A DNA stretch of 64,000 bases from Salinivenus iranica (GCA_002894665.1 NCRB01000003.1:62001-126000); one strand, 5' to 3'. Positions 47,441 through 56,063 are shown, counted from the stretch's first letter. Notes: generated by a model not told the origin, from the sequence alone. Made by a program: numbers and translations.

Positions 47441-47451
47441 AAAGAGAAAGG

Positions 47452-47489
47452 GTGAAAATGTTTTCACAAGGGGGTGAAAATATTTTTCT
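47452..47489. promoter_or_regulatory. Two tandem operator-like dyads between lexA-like gene and mraZ
   Basis: The first site is a perfect dyad GTGAAAATGTTTTCAC (47452-47467; GTGAAAA, TG, TTTTCAC). The second, GTGAAAA-TA-TTTTTCT (47474-47489), matches it except at the outer right end. Their centres are 22 bp apart, two helical turns, so two dimers would sit on the same DNA face. They stand out as an AT-rich island in GC-rich DNA, 125-162 bp upstream of the lexA-like start and about 100 bp upstream of the mraZ promoter. The likeliest binder is the LexA-like protein itself, by autoregulation; that is inference. Confidence 0.7.
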
Positions 47490-47588
47490 GAGAGGGGAAG
47501 GCGATGCCGATAGGGTGTCCGGGAGCATGTGCACACCCCCTAAATCGAAAAGAATGGAGTCGAAAAACGGCTTCAAACGGCGCTGAAC

Positions 47589-47643
47589 TTGACATTGACC
47601 AGGGCGCGCGTACATTGTGGAGCGCGTGGGGAAATGTGGGGAA
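47589..47643 (+). promoter_or_regulatory. mraZ/dcw promoter with MraZ boxes
   Basis: A near-consensus promoter is visible: TTGACA (47589-47594), 16 nt, TACATT (47611-47616). Directly downstream lie two identical GTGGGGAA boxes at 47626-47633 and 47636-47643, exactly 10 bp apart, and a weaker TGGA at 47618. MraZ proteins studied in E. coli and Mycoplasma bind TGGG-type direct repeats with a 10-bp period just upstream of mraZ. MraZ bound here would block initiation, so the cluster is probably autorepressed. The start codon of mraZ is at 47718. Confidence 0.75.
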
Positions 47644-47717
47644 CTGTCCCAGGAAGTTCGCTCGCTTCGCTATTCTCGTTTGTCGATCCGACGCGCCGTC
47701 CGTGGGCCGCTTCCGAT

Positions 47718-48155
47718 ATGGCATTCAAAGGACAGGCCGAATATTCCGTTGACAGCAAGGGGCGGGTCGCCATCCCGGCCCAGATGCGGAAGGCTATGTC
47801 GCCGGCGGCAAACGAGACCTTTACGATCACACGGGGCTTTGAGGATTGCATCTTCCTGTACCCAATGGACCAGTGGGCGGACATCGAGGAGGAGATCGAT
47901 GAACTGAACATGTACGACCGGGAGGTCCGAACCTTTGTCCGCCTCATCATGCGGTGGGCGAGCGAGGTCTCCCTCGATGGGCAGGGACGCATCAGCATCC
48001 CGAACCCGCTCCTTGACTTCGCCGGGCTCGACGATTCGGCACAAATTATAGGGGCGTTCGACCACATCGAGATTTGGGACCCGGCACAGTTCGACGGGTA
48101 CCTCAACGAGACGCCCGCCGATTACGAGACGCTTGCCGAGAGTGTGATGCGGTAA
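47718..48155 (+). CDS. mraZ: Transcriptional regulator MraZ
   Basis: The 145-residue protein has two AbrB-like swapped-hairpin motifs: FKGQAEYSVDSKGRVAIPAQMRKAM (residues 3-27) and RWASEVSLDGQGRISIPNPLLDFAGL (residues about 79-105), each with the D-x-K/Q-GR core that contacts DNA. MraZ is the conserved first gene and regulator of the dcw cluster. Its start is an ATG without a Shine-Dalgarno sequence. rsmH follows after 30 nt. Confidence 0.96.
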   Translation: MAFKGQAEYSVDSKGRVAIPAQMRKAMSPAANETFTITRGFEDCIFLYPMDQWADIEEEIDELNMYDREVRTFVRLIMRWASEVSLDGQGRISIPNPLLDFAGLDDSAQIIGAFDHIEIWDPAQFDGYLNETPADYETLAESVMR

Positions 48156-48185
48156 GGGCACCGTTCACGGGAACGACACGAACCG

Positions 48186-49187
48186 ATGGCCGCCAACGAT
48201 TCTGAGGACAACGCCTCCCCGGACGGAGATCCGCTGCGGTACGCGACCGATTTCCACGCACCTGTTCTTTCACATGACGTGCAGGCCCGGCTGGTCACGG
48301 CCTCGGGCGGACGCTACGTGGACGCGACCCTGGGCGGGGGCGGGCACGCCCGCTCCCTGCTCGACGCACTGGGCCCCGACGCCGTGGTGCTGGGCATCGA
48401 CCAGGACCCCGACGCACTGGCCACGGCTCGCGATCGCCTCGCTGAGGCCCGTGAGGCCGGGTGCTTCCGGGCCGTCCGCGGCAACTTTGGGGACCTGGAG
48501 CGCCTCCTCCGCGCCGAAGACTTCGTGCCGGTGGACGGCATCCTGCTCGACTTGGGCGTCTCCTCGCACCAGATCGACGCGCCCGAACGGGGCTTCAGTT
48601 TTCAGGCGGACGGTCCGCTCGACATGCGGATGGACCCGCGCCGCGGCCTCACGGCCCGCCAGGTGGTAAATGCCTGGCCCGAGCGCGATCTCCGCGAGGC
48701 CCTTCGCGACTACGGCGACGAGCGCCGGGCGGGGCGCATCGCCCACGCCATCGTAGAGGCGCGCCCGCTCGATACCACCGGCGACCTGGCCGATACGGTG
48801 CGCGGCGCCGTCCCGCCGCCCGACGAGGTGAAAACCCTCGCCCGGGTGTTCCAGGCCCTCCGCATCGTCGTGAATGCAGAACTGGACATGCTGGAGCGCG
48901 CCCTGGAGCAGAGCACGGCGGTGGTGCGCCCCGGCGGCCGCATTGCCACCATTAGCTACCATTCGCTGGAGGATCGGCGCGTAAAGCGCTACCTCCGCTA
49001 CGGGAATTTTGAGGGCACGCCCCGCCGGGACCTCTACGGCAACCGGGTGGCGCCCTGGACGGAGACGCCCCGCGGCCCCATTGAGGCCAGCGAAGAGGAA
49101 GTGGCGGCGAATCCGCGGGCCCGGAGCGCACGCCTTCGTGTGGCCGAGCGTCAGGACGATGAGGAGATGGGCCCCCCGGTTCCGTAG
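48186..49187 (+). CDS. rsmH: 16S rRNA m4C1402 methyltransferase
   Basis: The 333-residue protein has the RsmH signature set: [32 protein letters not shown] (SAM-binding), [34 protein letters not shown] and [22 protein letters not shown], ending with [16 protein letters not shown]. It methylates N4 of C1402 in 16S rRNA. It holds the usual second place in the dcw cluster, between mraZ and ftsL. Length is standard. Confidence 0.96.
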   Translation: MAANDSEDNASPDGDPLRYATDFHAPVLSHDVQARLVTASGGRYVDATLGGGGHARSLLDALGPDAVVLGIDQDPDALATARDRLAEAREAGCFRAVRGNFGDLERLLRAEDFVPVDGILLDLGVSSHQIDAPERGFSFQADGPLDMRMDPRRGLTARQVVNAWPERDLREALRDYGDERRAGRIAHAIVEARPLDTTGDLADTVRGAVPPPDEVKTLARVFQALRIVVNAELDMLERALEQSTAVVRPGGRIATISYHSLEDRRVKRYLRYGNFEGTPRRDLYGNRVAPWTETPRGPIEASEEEVAANPRARSARLRVAERQDDEEMGPPVP

Positions 49188-49216
49188 CGCAGCGCCACGA
49201 ATGCGCCTGCACGTTT

Positions 49217-49246
49217 CATTCGATAGCTTCTCATTCGATAGCTTCT
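49217..49246. repeat. Perfect 15-bp tandem duplication between rsmH and ftsL
   Basis: CATTCGATAGCTTCT occurs twice head to tail at 49217-49231 and 49232-49246. The element lies in the 68-nt gap between rsmH and ftsL, ending 9 nt before the ftsL ATG at 49256, and is less GC-rich than its surroundings. Confidence 0.85.
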
Positions 49247-49255
49247 CAATACCTG

Positions 49256-49822
49256 ATGTCCACATACCGTTCGCCGCGCCCCTCACGCGACCCGCCCCGC
49301 GGGCGGGACCGTGGGGACGACGGGCGACGGGGTGGTTCCCTGCCCATGAGCCGACGCGACTCTCCCATTTCACGGCCCTCCGCCCCCCGGTCCGGCGCAC
49401 AGCGGTCCGGGCGTGGGGACGGGGCGCCGGCCGGAGCGTCGGGACAAACGGCCTCCGGGTGGGCGCGGCACAGCACGGCCCTTCCGGGCTGGACCGACCT
49501 GGAAGGGCCGAAAAACCAGCATCGTCGGAGGCAGGAAGACGACTCGTTTTTGCAGCGCATGTCCACGGGACGCTTTGCGCTGCTCGTCCTGCTCATTGCC
49601 GGGGCCTTTACGCTGTACGTGGGGCACGTGCACGCGACAAAAGACCTGCTGGACGAGGTGCAGGAGGCCCGCACGACGAACCAGCGGCTGCACCTAAAGC
49701 ACAATCGGCTGCAGGGCGTCTACGACCGCAAAACGAGCCCGCACGTCATTTACGAACGGGCCCGCGAGCTGGGCCTGGAGGCCAGCGTGAGCTACGGTCC
49801 GCCCATTGCCCTTGAGAACTAA
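49256..49822 (+). CDS. ftsL: FtsL-like cell division protein with long basic N-terminal extension
   Basis: The 188-residue protein is bitopic: one membrane helix (residues about 106-122, RFALLVLLIAGAFTLYVGHV) followed by a short coiled coil (DLLDEVQEARTTNQRLHLKHNRLQGVYDRKTSP) and YERARELGLEAS, the FtsL/DivIC pattern. Position between rsmH and ftsI supports FtsL, which recruits FtsQ, FtsB and FtsW/FtsI to the septum. The N-terminal 100 residues are Arg/Ser/Pro/Gly-rich and basic, unlike the acidic neighbours and longer than usual. A later start (ATG 49346, MSRRDSPIS, or ATG 49559) would shorten it. Confidence 0.8.
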   Translation: MSTYRSPRPSRDPPRGRDRGDDGRRGGSLPMSRRDSPISRPSAPRSGAQRSGRGDGAPAGASGQTASGWARHSTALPGWTDLEGPKNQHRRRQEDDSFLQRMSTGRFALLVLLIAGAFTLYVGHVHATKDLLDEVQEARTTNQRLHLKHNRLQGVYDRKTSPHVIYERARELGLEASVSYGPPIALEN

Positions 49823-49888
49823 CTCCCTTTCACTGCGAACGAAGGCAGATTCTCGCTCGCACGTTGTCATTCACCCCCCGCCATTCCC

Positions 49889-51826
49889 GTGAGCCCCAAG
49901 GAGCAAATCCGGACCCGGATGTACATGATGCTGACGCTGCTCAGCATTGTGCCCGTGATTGTGGCCGGCCAGATGGGCTGGGCCGTGATCGCGGACCGGG
50001 GCGAGCTGCGGGCCCGGGCGAAGGCACAATCGCGGTCGACGGTCGAGGTGCCGGCCATGCGGGGCCGCATTCTCGACCGGGCGGGCCGCTCGCTCGCCAT
50101 CAACACGGCCCAGTACGACCTCGCCCTGGACCCGACGGTCGACGGCTTCGAGTCGCAGGCCGATGCCTTCTACGAGCAGCTGGCGGAGCTGACGGGGGCG
50201 TCGGCGGCGCGCTTTCGGCAGCAGGTCGCCAACCGACACAGCCCGGAGTACGTGGCGCTCTACGACGGCCTCACGGCGGCCCAGCAGGAGCAGGTGCGCG
50301 AGTGGGAGGTGCCCGGTGTGATTCTCACCCCGGAGTTTGCCCGCCGCTACATTCACGAGACGACGGCGGCGCACGTGCTGGGGCACGTGGGGAGCGACGG
50401 GCACGGCCTCAGTGGACTGGAGGTGGCCTACGATGATACGCTTGCGGGCACGCCGGGGGAGCGCGTAGTGAAGCGCGACCGGAGCGGGCGCATTCAGGCC
50501 TTCGTGGGGGGGCGCGTGACGCCCCCTGAGCACGGCAAAAACCTCGTGCTCACCCTCGACCTCGCCCGGCAGGCGGCCCTCGAAGATGAGCTGCGCCGGG
50601 GCGTGCAGGAGAGCGGGGCCGACTGGGGGACCGCGGTGGCGATGGATCCGTCGACCGGGGCCATCCTGGCGATGGCCAACGTGCCCACCTACAACCCGAA
50701 CCGGCCCGGGGCGGCGACGGAAGGGGCCCGCCGCAACCGGGCGATCACCGACCGCTACGAGCCCGGCTCCACCTTCAAGCTCGTGGGCGCCACGGCGGCC
50801 GTCGACCAGGGACTCGTCGAGATGGACGATTCCGTGGAGACGGGCGACGGGTGGGCGGTCTTCCACGGCTACACGATGAAGGACATTTCCGCCTACGGAA
50901 CGATCTCTTTCCAGGAGGTCCTCTCGAAGTCGAGCAACGTGGGGATGGCCAAGACGGTGCGTCGTCACCTTGAGCCGGGCGTCTTCTACCAGTACGCGCG
51001 CAACTTCGGGTTCAGTCAGCCGACGTGGATCGATCTCCCAGGCGAGCAGGGCGGGGTCCTGAAGCGTCCCAACGAGTGGAGCCAGACCACGCAGACCTCC
51101 ATGGCCATCGGGTACGAGGTGTCCGTGACGCCGCTGCAGCTGGTGACGGCGTACAGCGCCCTCGCCAACGGCGGGCGGCTGATGCAGCCCTACGTGGTGG
51201 CCGAGCAGCGCGACATGACGGGCAACACCCTCTGGGAAAACGAGCCCGACTCCATCCGCCGGGTGATGAAGCCGGAGACGGCCCGGACGCTGCGCCCGGC
51301 CTTCGAGCAGGTGGTGCAGGAGGGCACGGGCACGGAGGCCGACGTGGCCGGCTTCGACGTGGCGGGCAAGACGGGGACCGCGCTGGAGGCGGCCGCGGGC
51401 GACTATTCCGACGAGCGGGCGCGGGCGTCGTTCGTGGGCTTCTTCCCGGCCGACGACCCGGAGGTGACGCTGCTGGTGATGATGGGCGCTCCCGAGACGA
51501 GCATCTACGGCGGGGCTGTGGCGGCGCCGGTCTTTCATCGGATCGCCCGGCGGTGGGCGGGCACCTTCCCGGAGGTTGTGGACCGCATGACCGCCGATCC
51601 CCCGGAGACGGTGCCCGCGTCTGTGAAGGGAATGCGACCGGCCGTCCCGGCGGAGCAGGCGCGCACGCTGCCGGACCTCGACGGCCTCAGCACGCGCCGC
51701 GCCCTCCACTGGCTGCGCCGCCACGGGGTCGATGTGCAGGTGGAGGGACAGGGAGCGGTGGCGGCCCAACGGCCGCGTTCCGGCACGCCCCTCCCCGACC
51801 GCATCCGACTCGAAGGGGCCTCGTGA
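49889..51826 (+). CDS. ftsI: Septal peptidoglycan transpeptidase (PBP) with PASTA domain
   Basis: The 645-residue class B PBP has one N-terminal membrane helix, a dimerisation/pedestal domain starting AMRGRILDRAGRSLAINTAQYDLALDP, and a transpeptidase domain with the three active-site motifs: S294-T-F-K (EPGSTFKLVG), S348-S-N (LSKSSNVGM) and K494-T-G (VAGKTGTALE). A single C-terminal PASTA-like domain (LPDLDGLSTRRALHWLRRHGVDVQVEGQGAV) resembles that of Spo5-type and Bacteroidota FtsI. It cross-links septal wall with FtsW. The start is a GTG at 49889. murE follows after 3 nt. Confidence 0.95.
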   Translation: MSPKEQIRTRMYMMLTLLSIVPVIVAGQMGWAVIADRGELRARAKAQSRSTVEVPAMRGRILDRAGRSLAINTAQYDLALDPTVDGFESQADAFYEQLAELTGASAARFRQQVANRHSPEYVALYDGLTAAQQEQVREWEVPGVILTPEFARRYIHETTAAHVLGHVGSDGHGLSGLEVAYDDTLAGTPGERVVKRDRSGRIQAFVGGRVTPPEHGKNLVLTLDLARQAALEDELRRGVQESGADWGTAVAMDPSTGAILAMANVPTYNPNRPGAATEGARRNRAITDRYEPGSTFKLVGATAAVDQGLVEMDDSVETGDGWAVFHGYTMKDISAYGTISFQEVLSKSSNVGMAKTVRRHLEPGVFYQYARNFGFSQPTWIDLPGEQGGVLKRPNEWSQTTQTSMAIGYEVSVTPLQLVTAYSALANGGRLMQPYVVAEQRDMTGNTLWENEPDSIRRVMKPETARTLRPAFEQVVQEGTGTEADVAGFDVAGKTGTALEAAAGDYSDERARASFVGFFPADDPEVTLLVMMGAPETSIYGGAVAAPVFHRIARRWAGTFPEVVDRMTADPPETVPASVKGMRPAVPAEQARTLPDLDGLSTRRALHWLRRHGVDVQVEGQGAVAAQRPRSGTPLPDRIRLEGAS

Positions 51827-51829
51827 CCT

Positions 51830-53371
51830 ATGCCCACTGACGACGCACATACGGCCTCGTCGCCCGAAGCGGACGGTCCCGCGTCGCCGCTGGCATGGTC
51901 GGCGCTGCACCGCCGCCTGGACGCTGAGGGGCTGCTGGGAACGGTTTGGCGCGGGCGGGAGGCGCCGGCGCCCGACACACTTGTGATCAACCACCTGACG
52001 GACGATAGTCGGGCGGTGGTGCCCGGCGGGGCCTTCGTCGCGATTCGCGGCGTGGCCGCCGACGGACATTCGTTCATTGACAAGGCTGTTCAGAATGGCG
52101 CCCGCCTCGTGGTGTGCGAGGCGGTGCCGGACGGCGTGCGTACGCGCCGGCCCGGGGTCGTCTTCGTGCGCGTGACGGACACCCGCGCGGCCCTGGCCGA
52201 ACTGGCCGCCGCCCGGTATGGGGACCCGGCGGAGGCCCTGCGGCTCGTGGGCGTGACGGGCACCAACGGAAAGACGACGGTGGCCGTCCTCGTGCACCAC
52301 CTGCTCGCGGCCCGCAGTGCCCCCGCGGGCCTGCTCAGCACCATCGAGGTGCGCGGGGCGGGTGAAGAGGCCCCGACCTCGTTGACCACGCCGGGCCCGC
52401 TCGCCCTGCACCGCCTGCTGCGTCGCATGGTCGATCGGGGGTGTCGTGCCTGCGTGATGGAGGTCTCCTCCCACGCCCTCACGCAGAAGCGGGTGCACGG
52501 GCTTGCGTTCGAGGCGGCGGTCTTTACGAACCTCACGACCGACCATCTCGACTACCACGACTCGATGGCGGCCTACCGGGACGCCAAGAAGCGTCTCTTC
52601 GACGGGTTGCCGCCGGGCGCAACGGCGCTCTACAATGCCGACGACGGGCACGGGGCGACGATGGTGGCCGACACGGCCGCCGAGGCGGTCTCGTACGGGG
52701 TCGAATCCCCGGCGGACATCGCGGTGACGGTGCAGGCGGAGAGACTCGACGGGCTGCACCTGGCGATTGAGGGGCGCGAGCGGCGCTTTCGGCTCGCCGG
52801 GCGGTTCAACGCCTACAACCTCGGCGCCGCCTACGGCGTGGGGCGGGCCCTCGGCGGCGAGGCCGAGACTGTGCTCGACGTCCTGGCCGACGCGCCGCCG
52901 GTGCCGGGCCGCTTCGAGCCGCTTCGGTTTGACGGAGGGCCCACCGTCATCGTCGACTACGCCCACACGCCCGATGCGCTCGAGAACATCCTCCGGTCGG
53001 GGCGCGACACGGCCCCGGCGGAGACCACGCTCTGGTGCGTATTCGGGTGTGGGGGCGACCGCGACCGCGGCAAGCGGCCCGAGATGGGGCGCATCGCCGA
53101 GCGCCTCGCCGACCGCGTGATTGTGACGAGCGACAACCCTCGCACCGAGGCGCCCGACGACATCCTCGACGACATCCGCGGCGGCATGGAGCGCCCGGAG
53201 GACATGCAGTGGATCGTGGACCGCGAGGCGGCGATCCGGGCGGCCGCGGCGGGGGCGGCGCCCGCCGACGTGGTTGTGATTGCCGGGAAAGGACACGAAA
53301 CGACGCAAACCATCGGCACCGAAAAACGACCGTTCGACGACCGCGACATGGCCCGAAAATACTTCAGTTGA
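51830..53371 (+). CDS. murE: UDP-MurNAc-tripeptide synthetase, meso-DAP type
   Basis: The 513-residue Mur ligase has the three-domain layout with P-loop VTGTNGKTTVAVL, the central HGLAFEAAVFTNLTTDHLDYHDSM and the C-terminal DYAHTPDALENIL and GKGHETTQ segments. The substrate motif reads SDNPRTEAPDDIL; DNPR is the form found in enzymes adding meso-diaminopimelate, whereas Lys-adding ligases differ here. The wall is therefore predicted to be of the DAP type. It is tightly packed behind ftsI. Confidence 0.95.
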   Translation: MPTDDAHTASSPEADGPASPLAWSALHRRLDAEGLLGTVWRGREAPAPDTLVINHLTDDSRAVVPGGAFVAIRGVAADGHSFIDKAVQNGARLVVCEAVPDGVRTRRPGVVFVRVTDTRAALAELAAARYGDPAEALRLVGVTGTNGKTTVAVLVHHLLAARSAPAGLLSTIEVRGAGEEAPTSLTTPGPLALHRLLRRMVDRGCRACVMEVSSHALTQKRVHGLAFEAAVFTNLTTDHLDYHDSMAAYRDAKKRLFDGLPPGATALYNADDGHGATMVADTAAEAVSYGVESPADIAVTVQAERLDGLHLAIEGRERRFRLAGRFNAYNLGAAYGVGRALGGEAETVLDVLADAPPVPGRFEPLRFDGGPTVIVDYAHTPDALENILRSGRDTAPAETTLWCVFGCGGDRDRGKRPEMGRIAERLADRVIVTSDNPRTEAPDDILDDIRGGMERPEDMQWIVDREAAIRAAAAGAAPADVVVIAGKGHETTQTIGTEKRPFDDRDMARKYFS

Positions 53372-53412
53372 TTGAGTGAGGAGCTTCGGAGCCAGAGAGC
53401 ATCACCGTTGGT

Positions 53413-53436
53413 GCTCCCGCGCTCCCGTGCTCCCAC
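53413..53436. repeat. Three 8-bp tandem repeats before mraY
   Basis: GCTCCCGC, GCTCCCGT and GCTCCCAC follow each other at 53413-53436 inside the 76-nt gap between murE and mraY. A small stem CACC-GTT-GGTG overlaps the left end. Similar GCTCCCAT words occur in the gap at 5325-5340, so the octamer may be a recurrent intergenic motif here. Confidence 0.6.
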
Positions 53437-53447
53437 ACCCTCACAGA

Positions 53448-54605
53448 ATGCTCTACTACCTCATCGACTACATTGAGCGGCTCTACCACCCGCCGGGGTT
53501 TCAGGTGATTCGGTTTATCACCGTCCGGTCGGCGCTGGCGGCCATCACCGCGCTGGGGATTTCTCTGCTGGCGGGGCGCCGGATTATCGACTGGCTGCGC
53601 CGCGAGCAGATTGGGGAGCAGGTGCGCGAGGGCGAGGCGGCCGGCGCGGTGAGCCACGCCCACAAGGCCGGCACGCCCACGATGGGCGGCGTCATCATTC
53701 TGCTGTCGCTGCTGGGGGCGACGCTGCTGTGGGGCGCCATCGCCAACCCGTACGTGTGGCTCGCCATGGGGGGGACGGCGGCGCTGGGCGTCGTGGGCTT
53801 TGCCGACGACTACATCAAGACGGTGCAGGGGCGGAAGGACGGGCTGCCCGCCCGTGTGAAGCTCGCCGGCCAGGCGGCCGTCGGGCTGTTCGTGGGCGGC
53901 GTGCTCTACTTTTATCCGACCTTTTCCGAATACAATACGCTCACGTTCGTCCCATTTTTCAAGGATCAGGTGCTCAATTACGACCTCTTCCGCTTCCTGG
54001 AGCTGGGGATGGATCTGGGGTGGGTCATCTACCTGCCGGTCGTGGTGTTCATCCTGACGGCGGTCTCCAACGCGGTGAACCTGACCGATGGGCTCGATGG
54101 CCTGACGACGGGGGTCACGGCGTTCGTGTCGCTGGGCCTGACCGCGCTGGTGTACGTGTCGGGCAACGTCGAGCTCGCGACGTTCCTGAACGTGATGTAC
54201 CTGCCGGGGACGGGCGAGCTCACGGTGTTCGTGTCGGCGATGGCGGCGGCCTGCTTCGGGTTTTTGTGGTACAACGGCTACCCGGCCTCCGTCTTCATGG
54301 GCGACACCGGCGCGCTGGCGCTGGGCGGGGCGGTGGGCGCCACCGTCCTCATGGTGCGCAAGGAACTGATGCTGCCGCTCCTCTGCATCGTGTACTTCGC
54401 CGAGGCGGTGTCGGTGATTCTGCAGACCAGCTACTTCAAGTACACGCGCCGCCGCACCGGGACGGGCAAGCGCATTTTTCGGATGGCGCCGCTGCACCAT
54501 CACTACGAGGCGCTCGGGATGCACGAGGCGAAGATCGTGACCCGCTTCTGGATTGTGACGGCCATTACGGTCATCGCTGCTTTGCTTACGCTTCGCATTC
54601 GATAA
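53448..54605 (+). CDS. mraY: Phospho-MurNAc-pentapeptide transferase
   Basis: The 385-residue enzyme has about ten membrane helices and the MraY motifs KAGTPTMGGVIIL, GFADDYIKTVQGRKDGL (catalytic Asp pair), NAVNLTDGLDGLTTG and MGDTGALALGGAVG, plus FRMAPLHHHYEALGMHEAKIVTRFW near the C terminus. It forms lipid I from UDP-MurNAc-pentapeptide and undecaprenyl phosphate. ATG 53448 fits the family start (MLYYLIDYIERLY). Confidence 0.96.
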   Translation: MLYYLIDYIERLYHPPGFQVIRFITVRSALAAITALGISLLAGRRIIDWLRREQIGEQVREGEAAGAVSHAHKAGTPTMGGVIILLSLLGATLLWGAIANPYVWLAMGGTAALGVVGFADDYIKTVQGRKDGLPARVKLAGQAAVGLFVGGVLYFYPTFSEYNTLTFVPFFKDQVLNYDLFRFLELGMDLGWVIYLPVVVFILTAVSNAVNLTDGLDGLTTGVTAFVSLGLTALVYVSGNVELATFLNVMYLPGTGELTVFVSAMAAACFGFLWYNGYPASVFMGDTGALALGGAVGATVLMVRKELMLPLLCIVYFAEAVSVILQTSYFKYTRRRTGTGKRIFRMAPLHHHYEALGMHEAKIVTRFWIVTAITVIAALLTLRIR

Positions 54606-54635
54606 CGGACTCATTCACTCGACTCGCTTCCGTGC

Positions 54636-56006
54636 ATGACGCCGGACGAGATCCGCACACAACAGGTGACCGTGGTGGGGGGCGCGCGCAGTGGGCGCGC
54701 CGTGGCCCGGTTGTTGGCCGAGGCCGGGGCCGAGGTGTTTTTGACCGAGCAGGGCCCGCCGCCGCAGGGGCTGGTGGCGGCGCTCGACGCCGTCGGCGTG
54801 GCCTACGAGTTCGAGGGGCACACGGCCCGCGCGGTCGACGCCGACGTCATGGTGGTGAGCCCCGGCGTGCCCACGCAGTCGAACGTGGTGCAGCAGGCCC
54901 TCCGGTCAGGGATCTCCGTGTATTCGGAGATCGAGGCGGCGTCCTGGTTCTGCGAGGCGCCCATCGTGGCAATTACCGGCACCAACGGCAAGACGACCAC
55001 GACCAGCCTGACGGGGCACGTCTTTCGGCGGGGGCGGGGCGAGGAGCAGGTCATCGTGGCCGGCAACATCGGGTACCCGTTTTCGGACTACGTGCGCGAG
55101 GTGGAGCCGACCGACGTGGTGGTGCTGGAGGTGTCCAGCTTCCAGCTCGAACACGTCGAGACCTTCCGGCCGCGCGTCAGCGTCCTCCTCAACATCACGC
55201 CCGACCATCTGAATCGCTACGAGAACTTCGAGACCTACACGCAGGCCAAGTGCAACATTTTTCGCAATCAGGGCGACGGGGACGCACTGGTGTACAACCA
55301 CGACGACGATCGCGTGCGCACCCGGGTGCAGCAGGCCGCCGCCGAGCAGGGCTTCCGGGCCCTTCCCTTCACGCAGCAGGGCGTGCCGGACGCCGGGGCG
55401 TTTCTGCGCGACGACCGCATCATCCTTCGCATTGACGACGAGGACGAACCGCTCATGCCCCAAGACGAACTGGCCCTTCGCGGGCGCCACAATCTCTATA
55501 ATTCTCTCGCCGCGGCGATCTCGGCCCGTGTCATGGAGGTGGAGAACGACGTGATTCGGGAAAGCCTGGCGGGGTTCGAGGGGGTGCCGCACCGGCTGGA
55601 AGAGGTGCGCACGATTGATGGGGTGCTGTACGTCAACGACTCGAAGGCGACCAACGTGAACGCGGTGTGGTACGCGCTGGAGAGCTTCGACCGGCCGGTG
55701 GTGCTGATTGCCGGGGGGCGGGACAAGGGCAACGACTACACGGACCTGAAGCCGCTGGTGCGCCGGGGCGTGCGGGCCGTCGTGGCCCTCGGCGAAAGTG
55801 CCGAGACGGTGTACGACGAACTGGGGGCCGAGGCGCCGCAGCGGGCCCGCGTGCAGTCGATGGAGGACGCCCTTGCGCAGGCGCAGCGCTTTGCGCAGCC
55901 CGGCGACGCGGTGCTGCTGAGTCCAGCCTGCTCGTCGTTCGACATGTATGAAAATTACGAGGCGCGCGGGGACACCTTTCGCCGCCTGGTGCAGACCTTG
56001 CTGTAA
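54636..56006 (+). CDS. murD: UDP-MurNAc-L-alanine:D-glutamate ligase
   Basis: The 456-residue ligase begins with a Rossmann-like VTVVGGARSGRAVARLL, then the P-loop ITGTNGKTTTTSL, the central FQLEHVETFRPRVSVLLNITPDHLNRYENFETY, and the C-terminal YVNDSKATNVNAVWYALESF and LIAGGRDKGNDYTDL. It adds D-Glu to UDP-MurNAc-L-Ala. It follows mraY by 30 nt and has the usual MurD length. Confidence 0.96.
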   Translation: MTPDEIRTQQVTVVGGARSGRAVARLLAEAGAEVFLTEQGPPPQGLVAALDAVGVAYEFEGHTARAVDADVMVVSPGVPTQSNVVQQALRSGISVYSEIEAASWFCEAPIVAITGTNGKTTTTSLTGHVFRRGRGEEQVIVAGNIGYPFSDYVREVEPTDVVVLEVSSFQLEHVETFRPRVSVLLNITPDHLNRYENFETYTQAKCNIFRNQGDGDALVYNHDDDRVRTRVQQAAAEQGFRALPFTQQGVPDAGAFLRDDRIILRIDDEDEPLMPQDELALRGRHNLYNSLAAAISARVMEVENDVIRESLAGFEGVPHRLEEVRTIDGVLYVNDSKATNVNAVWYALESFDRPVVLIAGGRDKGNDYTDLKPLVRRGVRAVVALGESAETVYDELGAEAPQRARVQSMEDALAQAQRFAQPGDAVLLSPACSSFDMYENYEARGDTFRRLVQTLL

Positions 56007-56063
56007 GATCATTCCCTCTTCGTGCCGGGCACAGGCCCGGTTCCAATCATCCCCTTCGCGACG

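Noticed and set aside
49871-53308. Very long open frame on the minus strand opposite ftsI and murE
   Set aside because: It is antisense to two unmistakable genes, has His/Arg/Gly-rich composition typical of reverse frames in GC-rich DNA, and shows no domain.
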